Assembly: GCA_041645495.1 (NCBI GenBank)
Contig: JBAZPZ010000002.1
Location: 1-64,000 of the forward strand
Direction: 5' to 3'
Length of the DNA: 64,000 bases
From: 0-14-0-20-45-22 sp041645495
GTDB lineage: Bacteria > Fidelibacterota > UBA2242
This document shows positions 52,635 to 61,397 of this stretch, piece after piece; position 1 is the stretch's first letter; each line of letters starts with the position of its first letter. The notes below the pieces were generated by a model. That model was not told the origin of the DNA. It saw only the letters and a program-made list of their open reading frames with translations, and searched no databases. Position numbers and translations under genes: made by a program.

Positions 52635-53606
52635 ATGATTCAGAAATTTTTCAACAAAATTGCCGGTAGCAACGATCAATCCAAAGAATCGACGCCGAAA
52701 AACCGTCTGGTTGACAGCCTGGCGAAAACGGGGCGCGGGATTGCTCAGCGCCTGCCGCTGTTGGGTAAATTTTTTAGGATCGATGATGACACGCTAAGCC
52801 GGATCGAGGAGACGCTTCTCTCCGCTGACATCGGCGTCGCTCTCACCGAAGAACTCATCGAACATCTCAAAACGATCGACAAAAAAGAATCCGCGAACCT
52901 GAAAGATATTCTAAAAGAACAACTCCTGACGCTGATCCGTCAGAACCAACCGGTCGCCATTCCTCCGACTAAACCGTACGTCATTCTCATCGTCGGCGTG
53001 AATGGAACCGGAAAGACGACGACGATCGGAAAATTGGCGGCGATGTATCGCAGAGAAAATAAAAAAACGCTGATCGCCGCGGCTGACACGTTTCGTGCGG
53101 CGGCTTACGAACAGCTCGAAATCTGGGCGAAACGCTCGGGCGCGGAATTCATGGGAAATCCGCAGGGAAAGGATCCGTCGGCCATCGTTTTCGACGCCGC
53201 GAAATCAGCCATCGCTCACAATGCAGACGTTTTGTTGATCGATACCGCCGGACGCCTGCACACGAAATCTAATTTGATGGATGAACTCGCCAAAGTCAAA
53301 CGAACCATCGGAAAAATTATTCCGACCGCGCCGCACGACATCTGGCTGGTTCTCGACGCCGGAACAGGTCAAAATGGAATCGTTCAGGTTCAGGAATTTG
53401 CTAAAGCCGTCGGCGTGACGGGATTGATTTTAACCAAACTTGACGGCACGGCGAAAGGCGGCGTCGCGCTGGCTATTCATCATCAAACCAATCTTCCGAT
53501 TCGGTACATTGGCATCGGCGAAAAGATCGACGACCTCGTCGAATTCAACGCGGAAGAATTCGTATCCGCGCTTCTCGACGCCGGTTCGTCAATCAACGAG
53601 GAATGA
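52635..53606 (+). CDS. ftsY: Signal recognition particle receptor FtsY
   Basis: 323 residues, the compact NG-domain form without the long acidic A domain. N domain about 25-105 (LLSADIGVALTEELIEHL), G domain from 110 with G1 GVNGTGKTTTIGKLA (about 121-135), the insertion-box DTFRAAAYEQL, DTAGRLHTKSNLMDEL (G3) and LTKLDGTAKGG (G4), ending in GIGEKIDDLVEFNAEEFVSA. It docks ribosome-SRP complexes to the membrane. The last four bases overlap rimO (ATGA). Confidence 0.98.
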   Translation: MIQKFFNKIAGSNDQSKESTPKNRLVDSLAKTGRGIAQRLPLLGKFFRIDDDTLSRIEETLLSADIGVALTEELIEHLKTIDKKESANLKDILKEQLLTLIRQNQPVAIPPTKPYVILIVGVNGTGKTTTIGKLAAMYRRENKKTLIAAADTFRAAAYEQLEIWAKRSGAEFMGNPQGKDPSAIVFDAAKSAIAHNADVLLIDTAGRLHTKSNLMDELAKVKRTIGKIIPTAPHDIWLVLDAGTGQNGIVQVQEFAKAVGVTGLILTKLDGTAKGGVALAIHHQTNLPIRYIGIGEKIDDLVEFNAEEFVSALLDAGSSINEE

Positions 53607-54925
53607 CTGAAATTATGCAACGAACGACTTTTTCGATTATTTCGCTTGGCTGTCCGAAAAACACCGTCGATTCGGAGATGCTAAGCGGCAAATTGCAAAG
53701 TCTGGGTTGCGTTTATCGGGCAAATCCGGAAGAGGCGGAAATCGTCATCGTTAACACGTGCGGATTCATTGAACAATCGAGAGCCGAGTCGATCGAAACG
53801 ATTTTCGAGACGCTGAAGTTGAAGGAAACCGGATCGGTTCGCAAGGTTTTTGTCATGGGCTGTCTGACCCAGCGGTACGGCGATTTGCTTCGGAAGGAAA
53901 TCCCGGAAGCGGACCGCATTGACGGCGTTCATTCGATCGATGCGATCGTCGAAGCGATTGCCCGGAAAAAATCGTCCTGTGCCGATGAAGAGAGCCGGGC
54001 GTTGCTGACGCCTTCTCATCTGGCGTATTTAAAAATCGCCGAAGGTTGTGATAATTCTTGCGCGTTTTGTTCCATCCCGCTGATCCGCGGAAAACAGCAA
54101 AGTCGCGACGTAAAAAGTCTCATCAAAGAAGCGGAATATCTGCATCGGAAAGGCGTGAAGGAACTCATTTTAATCGCGCAGGATTTGACCCGCTACGGCT
54201 CGGATTTGCCGGGTAAAGTCCGGTTGATCGTTCTGCTGGAAGAACTTTTGCAAACGGACTTATTCCCATGGGTGCGGTTGATGTACAATCATCCCGATTT
54301 CTGGCTCCCTGAACTCAACCGGCTTTTTGAAAAATATTCCGCTCTGGTTCCATACATCGACATTCCGATTCAGCATGCTTCCGACCGAATCCTGAAATTG
54401 ATGAATCGCGGAAAGAATCGGGAAGAGATTCGCCACGTTTTAAAAACGATCCGAAATGAGGCGCCGCGCGTTGTGCTGAGAACCTCGGTCATGGTCGGTT
54501 TTCCTTCCGAGACGGAAGCGGATTTCAACGAATTACTGGACTTTATCGAAGAGATACGGTTCGAGCGGTTGGGTGTTTTTACTTATTCGCAGGAAGAAGG
54601 AACGTCGGCCGCGAATTTGCGCGACGACGTGCCGCACGAAGAAAAAGAACGCCGGAAAGAGATCGTCATGCGACTGCAGTGGGATATTTCGCACGAATTT
54701 GCCCTGAATCAGGTCGGCAAGACGCTGGACGTGCTGATCGAAGAAAAAAAACCGGAAGGCTACGTGGGACGGAGTGTCTGGGACGCGCCGGAAATCGACT
54801 GTTCGGTTTTGGTGAATTCCGAAAATGTCCTGCAGATCGGCGAGATTGCAACCGTCGCGATCGACGAAGTGCAGGAATTGGATTTGATCGGGCATGTTGT
54901 CGGAAAAATCCAAGATCGGACTTGA
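53603..54925 (+). CDS. rimO: Ribosomal protein S12 methylthiotransferase RimO
   Basis: 440 residues. A radical SAM enzyme that adds a methylthio group to an aspartate of S12. N-terminal MTTase domain (ISLGCPKNTVDSEMLSGKL with the first cluster Cys, then INTCGFIEQSRAESIETI-like NTCGFIEQSRAESI), a radical SAM core with Cys149, Cys153 and Cys156 (CDNSCAFCSIP), PYIDIPIQHASDRILKLMNR, and the C-terminal TRAM domain (about 375-437). The RimO-type 'LGCPKN' and 'GxxYDLPIQH' phrases separate it from MiaB. Coupled to ftsY by a 4-base overlap. Confidence 0.97.
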   Translation: MTEIMQRTTFSIISLGCPKNTVDSEMLSGKLQSLGCVYRANPEEAEIVIVNTCGFIEQSRAESIETIFETLKLKETGSVRKVFVMGCLTQRYGDLLRKEIPEADRIDGVHSIDAIVEAIARKKSSCADEESRALLTPSHLAYLKIAEGCDNSCAFCSIPLIRGKQQSRDVKSLIKEAEYLHRKGVKELILIAQDLTRYGSDLPGKVRLIVLLEELLQTDLFPWVRLMYNHPDFWLPELNRLFEKYSALVPYIDIPIQHASDRILKLMNRGKNREEIRHVLKTIRNEAPRVVLRTSVMVGFPSETEADFNELLDFIEEIRFERLGVFTYSQEEGTSAANLRDDVPHEEKERRKEIVMRLQWDISHEFALNQVGKTLDVLIEEKKPEGYVGRSVWDAPEIDCSVLVNSENVLQIGEIATVAIDEVQELDLIGHVVGKIQDRT

Positions 54926-55026
54926 TTTTGCTGGGATGCTTCTCTAAGTTTCCTGCGGAAATTGATTTTTACCCGGAGTTCTGATTAGTTGGCTGTAACT
55001 GCAATTTTTGAATAGAAGGGAAAAGA

Positions 55027-56091
55027 ATGAAAGCGCTCATTACGGCAGGCGGACACGGCACGCGACTGCGTCCGATTACACACACGCAAAACAAACACCT
55101 GATTCCGATCGCCAATAAACCCATTTTAAACTACGCTCTCGAATATATCCGCGATGCGGGAATTACGGACGTCGGCATCATCACGAATAAAGAAGGTTCT
55201 GAAGTCAAGGACGTTTATAAAGACGGCAGTCAGATGGGGCTAAACATCACGTACATTCCGCAGGAACGTCCTTCCGGACTCGCCGATTGCGTCCGCATTG
55301 CGCAACCGTTTCTCGGCAATGAGTCTTTCGTCTTTTACCTCGGCGACAATATCATCGTCGGAGGAATCGCCCGGTTTATCGATGAGTTCCGGAAATCGGG
55401 CGCCAATTGCCATTTGGTGCTGGCGCGCGTGAAAGATCCGGAGCGTTTCGGCGTTCCCGAACTGAAGGACGGACGGATTCTCAGCATCGAAGAAAAGCCA
55501 TGTAAACCGAAAAGCGATTTTGCTGTTACCGGAATTTACATTTACGATTCAAATATTTTCGAAGCCGTCAATGCCATTTCTCCCAGCGCACGCGGCGAGC
55601 TGGAAATCTCGGATGCGCATCAGTATTTACTGGAAAAAGGATTTAAAGTGACCTATTCGGAGATCACTGGCTGGTGGAAAGACACCGGCAAGCCGGCAGA
55701 TTTGCTGGAAGCGAATCGTCTGGTGCTGGACAGTTTCGAGACGCGCGTCGAAGGAACTGTCGATGCGCAAAGCAATCTCGCCGGACGTGTCGTGATCGAG
55801 CCGGGCGCCGAGATTCGCAACAGTAACGTCCGGGGACCGGCGATCATAGGAGCCGGAACGAAGATCGTCAACTCGTATGTCGGTCCGTACACTTCTATTG
55901 ACAAAAACTGCGAGATCGTGAATTCCGAGATCGAATTCAGCATCGTTTCGTGCGGATGTCTGATCCGGAATCAGAAAATACGGATCGAATCGAGTTTGCT
56001 CGGAAAGGATGTTCATATCATTGACGCGGATTCCAAACCGTTCACCAATCGGTTTATCGTCGGCGACCAGAGCCAGATAGAGATTCGGTGA
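55027..56091 (+). CDS. Glucose-1-phosphate thymidylyltransferase-like nucleotidyltransferase (long form)
   Basis: 354 residues, the long (RmlA-long/archaeal-type) form. Nucleotidyltransferase domain 1-235: MKALITAGGHGTRLRPITHT (nucleotide loop), NKHLIPIANKPILNYALE, YLGDNIIVGG (metal Asp) and GIYIYDSNIFEAV; a left-handed helix of hexapeptide repeats follows at about 245-340 (NLAGRVVIEPGAEIRNSNVR, IVNSYVGPYTSIDKNCEIVN). It should make dTDP-glucose or a similar NDP-sugar. No rmlB, C or D gene is nearby. A terminator lies at 56144. Confidence 0.92.
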   Translation: MKALITAGGHGTRLRPITHTQNKHLIPIANKPILNYALEYIRDAGITDVGIITNKEGSEVKDVYKDGSQMGLNITYIPQERPSGLADCVRIAQPFLGNESFVFYLGDNIIVGGIARFIDEFRKSGANCHLVLARVKDPERFGVPELKDGRILSIEEKPCKPKSDFAVTGIYIYDSNIFEAVNAISPSARGELEISDAHQYLLEKGFKVTYSEITGWWKDTGKPADLLEANRLVLDSFETRVEGTVDAQSNLAGRVVIEPGAEIRNSNVRGPAIIGAGTKIVNSYVGPYTSIDKNCEIVNSEIEFSIVSCGCLIRNQKIRIESSLLGKDVHIIDADSKPFTNRFIVGDQSQIEIR

Positions 56092-56143
56092 TGACGTTCG
56101 GAACTTCCGATCGGAAAATATTTTTCTTTTTTTAATTCACGCG

Positions 56144-56171
56144 GCGTCTGCTAAAATACAGACGCTTTTTT
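56144..56171 (+). terminator. Rho-independent terminator
   Basis: GCGTCTG (56144-56150) pairs with CAGACGC (56159-56165) around an 8-base A/T-rich loop, followed by six T (56166-56171). It closes the nucleotidyltransferase transcript 50 bases after its stop. Confidence 0.9.
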
Positions 56172-56197
56172 ACGGAAGTTACTTGGAGAAGCGACCA

Positions 56198-56836
56198 TTG
56201 GAAGACAGGAAATATTTCATCGGTATTGCTGGAAATATCGGCGTCGGGAAAACGACGATGACGGACATCATCGCCAAGCGATTCGGTTGGCGTGTTTACT
56301 ATGAATCCGTTATCGACAATCCGTATCTTGAAGATTTTTATGAGAACATGAAGCGCTGGAGTTTCAATCTTCAGGTCTATTTCCTTTCGCATCGTTTCCG
56401 GACGCATAAAGAGATGACCGATGCGCCGGGTTCAGCCATTCAGGATCGGACGATTTATGAGGACGTTGAAATTTTCGCCCGGAATCTGTACGATATGGGA
56501 AATATGAGTCAGCGCGACTGGGACAATTACCGCTCGCTCTTCGATATCATGACTTCATATCTGAAAAAACCCGACCTGATTCTGTATCTTCGCGCGACGG
56601 TCGATACACTCATTACCCGTATCAAAAAACGCAGTCGCGATTTTGAACGGGAAATTTCACCGGAATATATTTACATGCTGAATCTCTCTTATGAAAGATG
56701 GATTCGTGAAGAATCGAAGCGCAACCGGATTCTGATTGTCGAGACCGACAATTTTAATGTTTTCGAAGACGAAGAGAAGCTGGAAGGAATTCTTCAAAAA
56801 ATCCGTGAATTTTGCCCGCCTGTGCCCAAAAAATAA
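56198..56836 (+). CDS. Deoxynucleoside kinase
   Basis: 212 residues from the TTG at 56198, nine bases after GGAG (a TTG at 56183 overlaps that site and is less likely). No ATG start is available before the P-loop. The P-loop is FIGIAGNIGVGKTTM, the substrate Glu region YESVIDNPYLEDFY, the QDRTIYEDVEIFA motif (DRS-type Arg) and the lid RIKKRSRDFERE. It phosphorylates deoxynucleosides (dA/dG/dC-type kinases in bacteria) for salvage, complementing ThyX. The terminator upstream separates it from the sugar gene. Confidence 0.92.
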   Translation: MEDRKYFIGIAGNIGVGKTTMTDIIAKRFGWRVYYESVIDNPYLEDFYENMKRWSFNLQVYFLSHRFRTHKEMTDAPGSAIQDRTIYEDVEIFARNLYDMGNMSQRDWDNYRSLFDIMTSYLKKPDLILYLRATVDTLITRIKKRSRDFEREISPEYIYMLNLSYERWIREESKRNRILIVETDNFNVFEDEEKLEGILQKIREFCPPVPKK

Positions 56837-56862
56837 TTCTTCAATATTTCTTTCCGACTCAA

Positions 56863-56891
56863 TTGCTTATCCTTATTTAAATAGATAAATT
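56863..56891 (+). promoter_or_regulatory. Possible sigma70 promoter of purN-purH
   Basis: TTGCTT (56863-56868), 17-base spacer, TAAATT (56886-56891), about 37 bases before the purN start. Two of the boxes' bases are off consensus, so this is moderate evidence only. Confidence 0.35.
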
Positions 56892-56927
56892 TGCGTGTTA
56901 TTTTAACTGAGGAAGAAAACAGTCATT

Positions 56928-57551
56928 TTGAAACGTTTAGCAGTTTTTGCTTCGGGCCGCGGATCGAATTTTTCGTCAATCTTGGAACGGATTCAAAGCG
57001 GGAACATTCCAGCGAAAGTGGTTTGCGTAATCAGTGACAATCCTCAGCCGCCGGTTTTTTCCATCGCTTCGTCCGTCGGCATTCCAACGCATTGGATCAA
57101 CCGAAAACAATTTTCCAACGGAAACGAATATGCCGGTTTTTTACTCTCTTTGTTGGCAAAGTATGAAACGGATCTGGTCGTTTTGGCTGGTTTCCTGAAA
57201 CTCATGCCGGCGCCGGTGGTCAACCGGTATAAAAACGCGATGATCAATATTCATCCGGCATTGTTGCCGAACTTCGGCGGGCAGGGTTATTTTGGCATGA
57301 AAGTTCATGAAGCAGTTCTTGCTTCGGGCGTCAAAACCACAGGCGTTACGGTTCATTTTGTGGACGAACGTTATGACACCGGCTCGATCGTTTGGCAGGA
57401 AAAAGTTGACGTCCGGGCAGGCGATACGCCGGAATCGCTGGCTCACCGCGTGCTTGCGGTAGAACATCGGATCTATCCGATGGTGATCAAGGCTTTTTGC
57501 GAAGGACGAATCAAACATTTAAACGGAAGGATCGAAATCGAGAATGAATGA
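56928..57551 (+). CDS. purN: Phosphoribosylglycinamide formyltransferase
   Basis: 207 residues starting at TTG 56928 with GAGGAAG about 13 bases upstream; no ATG precedes the conserved N-terminus. It formylates GAR in purine synthesis using 10-formyl-tetrahydrofolate. LAVFASGRGSNFSSI, VVLAGFLKLMPAPVV, INIHPALLPNFGGQGYFG (Asn-His catalytic pair) and TGVTVHFVDERYDTGSI are all family signatures. It overlaps purH by 8 bases; the two catalyse steps of the same pathway. Confidence 0.96.
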   Translation: MKRLAVFASGRGSNFSSILERIQSGNIPAKVVCVISDNPQPPVFSIASSVGIPTHWINRKQFSNGNEYAGFLLSLLAKYETDLVVLAGFLKLMPAPVVNRYKNAMINIHPALLPNFGGQGYFGMKVHEAVLASGVKTTGVTVHFVDERYDTGSIVWQEKVDVRAGDTPESLAHRVLAVEHRIYPMVIKAFCEGRIKHLNGRIEIENE

Positions 57552-59094
57552 ATTTAACATCCGTCGAGCGATTATTAGCGTCTGGGACAAGACCGGAATC
57601 CTTCCGCTTTCCCGTCTATTGGAATCCCGCGGCGTGGAGATTTTTTCGACCGGCGGCACATTTACCAAACTCAAAGAAGCCGGAATTCGCGTTCGGAAAA
57701 TCGAAGAACTGACGCAGTTTCCGGAAATACTCGGCGGCAGAGTGAAAACACTTCATCCGGCGGTTTTCGCCGGCATTCTGGCCGATGTCCGCGATCCGTC
57801 GCATGTTGCCGATCTTGAATCGACGTCCGTCCAACCGTTTCAGATGGTCGTCGTCAATCTGTACCCCTTTTCGGAAACATATCATTCCACGGAGAAAAAT
57901 CCCGATCAGATCGTCGAGATGATCGACGTCGGCGGGCCGAGCATGATCCGCGCCGCTTCCAAGAATTATCATAATGTCATCGTCCTTTCCAGCCCGAATC
58001 AATATGACGAATTCCGCGAACGGTTGGAGAAGAACGAAATCACCACGGAATATCGCCGGTCGCTTGCCGCAGAGGTTTTTGCCGGAACCGCACGTTACGA
58101 TGCAGAAATCGCCGAATTTTTTCAGGGCAAAACTCCACCGTCGGTATCTCCGCGTCTGACGCTGGATTTTACGCAGTTGCATTCGCTTCGCTACGGCGAG
58201 AATCCGGATCAGGCGGCGGCGATTTATGCGCCAACCGGCGACCCCAACTGGGAAGCCTTTCATCAACTTCAGGGGAAGGAAATTTCGTACAACAATTACA
58301 TCGACTGCATGGCCGTCTATCGGATCATTTCGGATTTTGAGGCTTCGGCGCCTGCCTGCGTCATCGTCAAACATACGAATCCATGCGGTTTTGGAACGAG
58401 TCACACGCTGATGGACGCTTATAGACGCGCGGTTCAAACCGATCCCGTCAGCTATTTTGGAGGAATTGTCGGCGTCAACCAACCGGTCGATGAGAATCTC
58501 GCCGAAGAGTTAGCAAAGACATTTTTAGAGTGCGTCGTCGCGCCGTCATATTCCGAAAAAGCGCTCGAAATTTTAAGTAAAAAGAAAAATTTACGACTGT
58601 TGATTCCTGTTCAGGCCGATTTGAAATGCGATTGGGAATTTCGGAATTTCGGCCGCGGACTCATCACGCAGGCGGCTCAGGTCGCCGATGAAAATGAAGC
58701 CGCATGGCGCGTCGTCACCGATACCAAACCGCCGTCGCAACTCATGACATCGATCCGCATCGGCTGGAAACTCGTTCGGCATGTCAAATCGAATGCGATC
58801 GTTCTTTGCAACGAATCGGGAACGATCGGCATCGGCGCCGGACAAATGTCGCGGGTCGAATCGTTGAAAATTTCAATCAGCAAAGCCGAAGAAGCGGGAC
58901 TTTCCGTCAGCGGTTCGACGCTGGCTTCGGACGCCTTTTTTCCGTTTCGGGATTCGGCCGATCTGGCGTCACGATATGGAATTGCAGGAATCGTTCAGCC
59001 CGGAGGAAGCATCCACGATCAGGAAGTCATCGACGCCTGCAACGAGCACGGGATGTTCATGATCTTTACGGGAAAACGGGTTTTTAAACATTAA
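57544..59094 (+). CDS. purH: Bifunctional AICAR transformylase / IMP cyclohydrolase
   Basis: 516 residues. N-terminal IMP cyclohydrolase (1-200; RRAIISVWDKTGILPLSRLL, STGGTFTKLKEAG, GGRVKTLHPAVFAGIL, IDVGGPSMIRAASKN) and C-terminal AICAR formyltransferase (ENPDQAAAIY, VIVKHTNPCGFGTSH with the catalytic Lys-His, then SDAFFPFRDSADLASRYGI). It carries out the last two steps to IMP, which guaB in this window then uses. It begins inside purN (8-base overlap) and ends 14 bases before mreB, so it may share a transcript with the cell-shape genes. Confidence 0.98.
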   Translation: MNEFNIRRAIISVWDKTGILPLSRLLESRGVEIFSTGGTFTKLKEAGIRVRKIEELTQFPEILGGRVKTLHPAVFAGILADVRDPSHVADLESTSVQPFQMVVVNLYPFSETYHSTEKNPDQIVEMIDVGGPSMIRAASKNYHNVIVLSSPNQYDEFRERLEKNEITTEYRRSLAAEVFAGTARYDAEIAEFFQGKTPPSVSPRLTLDFTQLHSLRYGENPDQAAAIYAPTGDPNWEAFHQLQGKEISYNNYIDCMAVYRIISDFEASAPACVIVKHTNPCGFGTSHTLMDAYRRAVQTDPVSYFGGIVGVNQPVDENLAEELAKTFLECVVAPSYSEKALEILSKKKNLRLLIPVQADLKCDWEFRNFGRGLITQAAQVADENEAAWRVVTDTKPPSQLMTSIRIGWKLVRHVKSNAIVLCNESGTIGIGAGQMSRVESLKISISKAEEAGLSVSGSTLASDAFFPFRDSADLASRYGIAGIVQPGGSIHDQEVIDACNEHGMFMIFTGKRVFKH

Positions 59095-59108
59095 CGTTTG
59101 GAGATATC

Positions 59109-60122
59109 ATGCCATTTAAATTTTTCAATTTTTTTACCGGCGACATTGCGATCGATCTCGGAACCTCCAATACACTGATCTACATGAGGGGGCGAGGCGT
59201 CATCCTCAACGAGCCGTCTATCGTCGCACGATCGTCGCATAACGGCGAAGTCGTTGCCGTCGGAAACGATGCCAAGGACATGCTCGGCAAAACTCATCGC
59301 GACATCGTCACGGTTCGTCCTCTTCGGGATGGCGTCATTGCGGACTTCGAAATGACCGACAGCATGATTCGCAGTTTTATCCGGAAAATCAATCTGAGCC
59401 GCATCGCCCGCCCGCGCATGATCATCGCCATTCCTTCCGGGATCACCGAAGTCGAGAAGCGCGCCGTTCGCGATTCCGCCGACCGCGCCAACGCCCGGGA
59501 AATCTATTTGATCGAAGAACCCGTCGCCGCCGCCATCGGAATCGGAATCGACATTTCCAAGCCGGTCGGCAATATCATCGTAGATATCGGCGGAGGAACG
59601 ACGGAAATCGCGGTGATCGCACTGAATGGTATCGTCACCAAACAGGCGATTCGCGTCGCAGGTGATGAGATGGACGAGGCGATCATTCAGTATTTCAAGA
59701 ACGAGCACAATCTACTCATCGGCGAACGCACCGCAGAAACGATCAAATGTACGATCGGCTCGGCTATGCCGATGAACGACACGACGATATCAGTCAAAGG
59801 ACGCAGTCTTGTCGCTGGGATTCCCAAGACGATCGAAGTCTCGTCGGTCGAAATCCGCGAATGTCTGAAAGACACGATCGATCTGATCATTCAGGCGATC
59901 AAACAGGCGTTGGAACAGACGCCACCGGAACTGTCTTCGGATATTTTAGACCGAGGAATCATTTTGACAGGCGGCGGAGCGTTGCTCAAGGGGTTGGACC
60001 AGCGAATCCGCGTGGAAACCGATCTGCCTGTGAATGTCGCCGAAGATCCGCTGTTATCCGTAGTCAAAGGAGCCGGAATCGTCATTGAAGACATCGAGAA
60101 GTTCAGAGAGGTTCTTTTTTAA
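59109..60122 (+). CDS. mreB: Rod shape-determining protein MreB
   Basis: 337 residues, bacterial actin. DIAIDLGTSNTLIYMRGRGV (phosphate 1), VAVGNDAKDMLGKTHRD, RPLRDGVIADFEMTD, NIIVDIGGGTTEIAVIAL (phosphate 2) and ILTGGGALLKGLDQRI (adenosine motif) are all intact. The N-terminal FKFFNFFTGD forms the amphipathic membrane-binding piece. It organises cell-wall synthesis with MreC, MreD, PBP2 and RodA, encoded in this order directly downstream, so the cell is predicted to be rod-shaped. Confidence 0.98.
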   Translation: MPFKFFNFFTGDIAIDLGTSNTLIYMRGRGVILNEPSIVARSSHNGEVVAVGNDAKDMLGKTHRDIVTVRPLRDGVIADFEMTDSMIRSFIRKINLSRIARPRMIIAIPSGITEVEKRAVRDSADRANAREIYLIEEPVAAAIGIGIDISKPVGNIIVDIGGGTTEIAVIALNGIVTKQAIRVAGDEMDEAIIQYFKNEHNLLIGERTAETIKCTIGSAMPMNDTTISVKGRSLVAGIPKTIEVSSVEIRECLKDTIDLIIQAIKQALEQTPPELSSDILDRGIILTGGGALLKGLDQRIRVETDLPVNVAEDPLLSVVKGAGIVIEDIEKFREVLF

Positions 60123-60127
60123 TCTGA

Positions 60128-60931
60128 ATGTGGGAAAAATTTCTCAGCCTCATCGTTTCCTTTTATGAATATATCCTGTTTCTCTTCTTGATCGGGATTT
60201 CATTTGTCGTCCTGCTGTTAAATGAAAATCCGCAAGTCCGATCGCTTCAGGGCGATGTTTCGGATGTTCTCTCGTTCGTCAATCTTCCCAAAATTTGGAT
60301 CGACGACCTGTCGAACGTCGTCGAAGAAAATGCGAAACTGAAAGAGGACAATCTCCAACTGACGCTTTTGAATATTCAGATGAAAGAGGCGTGGCTGGAA
60401 AATCAGCGTCTGCGCAACGATCTTGGATTTATGGACACGACACGGTTGGTCGTTGTTCCGGCAAAAGTGCTGAATCTCGGCATTTCGCCGATCTGCAATT
60501 CTATCCTGATCAATATCGGAAAATCGCAGGGCGTTCGCCCCAACATGGCTGTGATTTCTACGAAAGGGATCGTCGGTAAAACGGTTTCGGTCGGAAAAGA
60601 GACGACGCTCGCGCAGATTTTTATGGACGTCAATTTCCGGATCAGCGTCAGGTTTCAGGATTCGCGCGTCTTCGGAATCATGCAATGGAACCCGAACGGT
60701 TACGCCGAAGTGCGAGAAGTTCCGAAGACCGTAAACATCATACCGGGAGAAAAGGTCGTCACGTCCGGTTACAGCCAGATTTACCCACCGAATATTTGCC
60801 TTGGCGAAGTACTTAAGACGAAATCGTCGGACAATGTGCTGTTTCAGACGGTGACCATCAAGCCAAGCGTCAACATCAATGAGATCGAGGAAGTCTTCGT
60901 CATCTTATCCAATTCATGCTACGAAAACTAA
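60128..60931 (+). CDS. mreC: Rod shape-determining protein MreC
   Basis: 267 residues: a membrane helix (about 14-34, YEYILFLFLIGISFVVLLLN), a coiled coil (about 62-92, VVEENAKLKEDNLQLTLLNI) and a two-lobed beta domain (VVPAKVLNLGISPICNSILI, NIGKSQGVRPNMAVISTKGI, then VGKTVSVGKETTLAQIFMD). MreC sits in the periplasm and links MreB to PBP2. It starts 5 bases after mreB and overlaps mreD by 16 bases. Confidence 0.95.
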   Translation: MWEKFLSLIVSFYEYILFLFLIGISFVVLLLNENPQVRSLQGDVSDVLSFVNLPKIWIDDLSNVVEENAKLKEDNLQLTLLNIQMKEAWLENQRLRNDLGFMDTTRLVVVPAKVLNLGISPICNSILINIGKSQGVRPNMAVISTKGIVGKTVSVGKETTLAQIFMDVNFRISVRFQDSRVFGIMQWNPNGYAEVREVPKTVNIIPGEKVVTSGYSQIYPPNICLGEVLKTKSSDNVLFQTVTIKPSVNINEIEEVFVILSNSCYEN

Positions 60932-61395
60932 CGAATATTACCTTATTTAGCCTGACTGCCATTCTCATTCAGGTTCTGTTTGTCCCATGGATGACGATCC
61001 GAGAGATACGCCCGGATTTTATCCTGCTCGTCGTGATGTTTATCGGCAGAACCGAGGGGCGGATGGTCGGTCAGACATACGGTTTTATCATCGGCTTGCT
61101 CGTCGATGCGCTGGGGATGGGCTCGTTCATGGGGCTTTCGGCGTTGATCAAGACATGTGTCGGATTTTTCTCCGGCTGTATGAAAAACCAGCGAAACAAA
61201 CTGTATCCCTTTTATTACCATGCCGTTCACGTGGCGATCATCCTTTTTTCCTTTGTCATTTTCTATCTTGTCCACTATAAGGGAACGGAATTCTCGTTTC
61301 AATTTATCATGCTTCGATTCGTCCTGCCTTCGACGCTTTACACACTCGTTTTTTACATTTTGCTCGATTATTTCATGTCTTCCGGAAACGACTGA
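60916..61395 (+). CDS. mreD: Rod shape-determining protein MreD
   Basis: 159 residues with about five membrane helices, consistent with MreD: ITLFSLTAILIQVLFVPWMT, IRPDFILLVVMFIGRTEGRM and TYGFIIGLLVDALGMGSFMG, the last being the conserved central segment. It works with MreC in the elongasome. The gene starts inside mreC and ends 2 bases before mrdA. Confidence 0.93.
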   Translation: MLRKLTNITLFSLTAILIQVLFVPWMTIREIRPDFILLVVMFIGRTEGRMVGQTYGFIIGLLVDALGMGSFMGLSALIKTCVGFFSGCMKNQRNKLYPFYYHAVHVAIILFSFVIFYLVHYKGTEFSFQFIMLRFVLPSTLYTLVFYILLDYFMSSGND

Positions 61396-61397
61396 GG

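Noticed and set aside
54949..54970. TTTCC/GGAAA hairpin with a T run after rimO as a terminator
   Set aside because: Only five pairs, two of them G-C, and the T run starts eight bases later; too weak to call.
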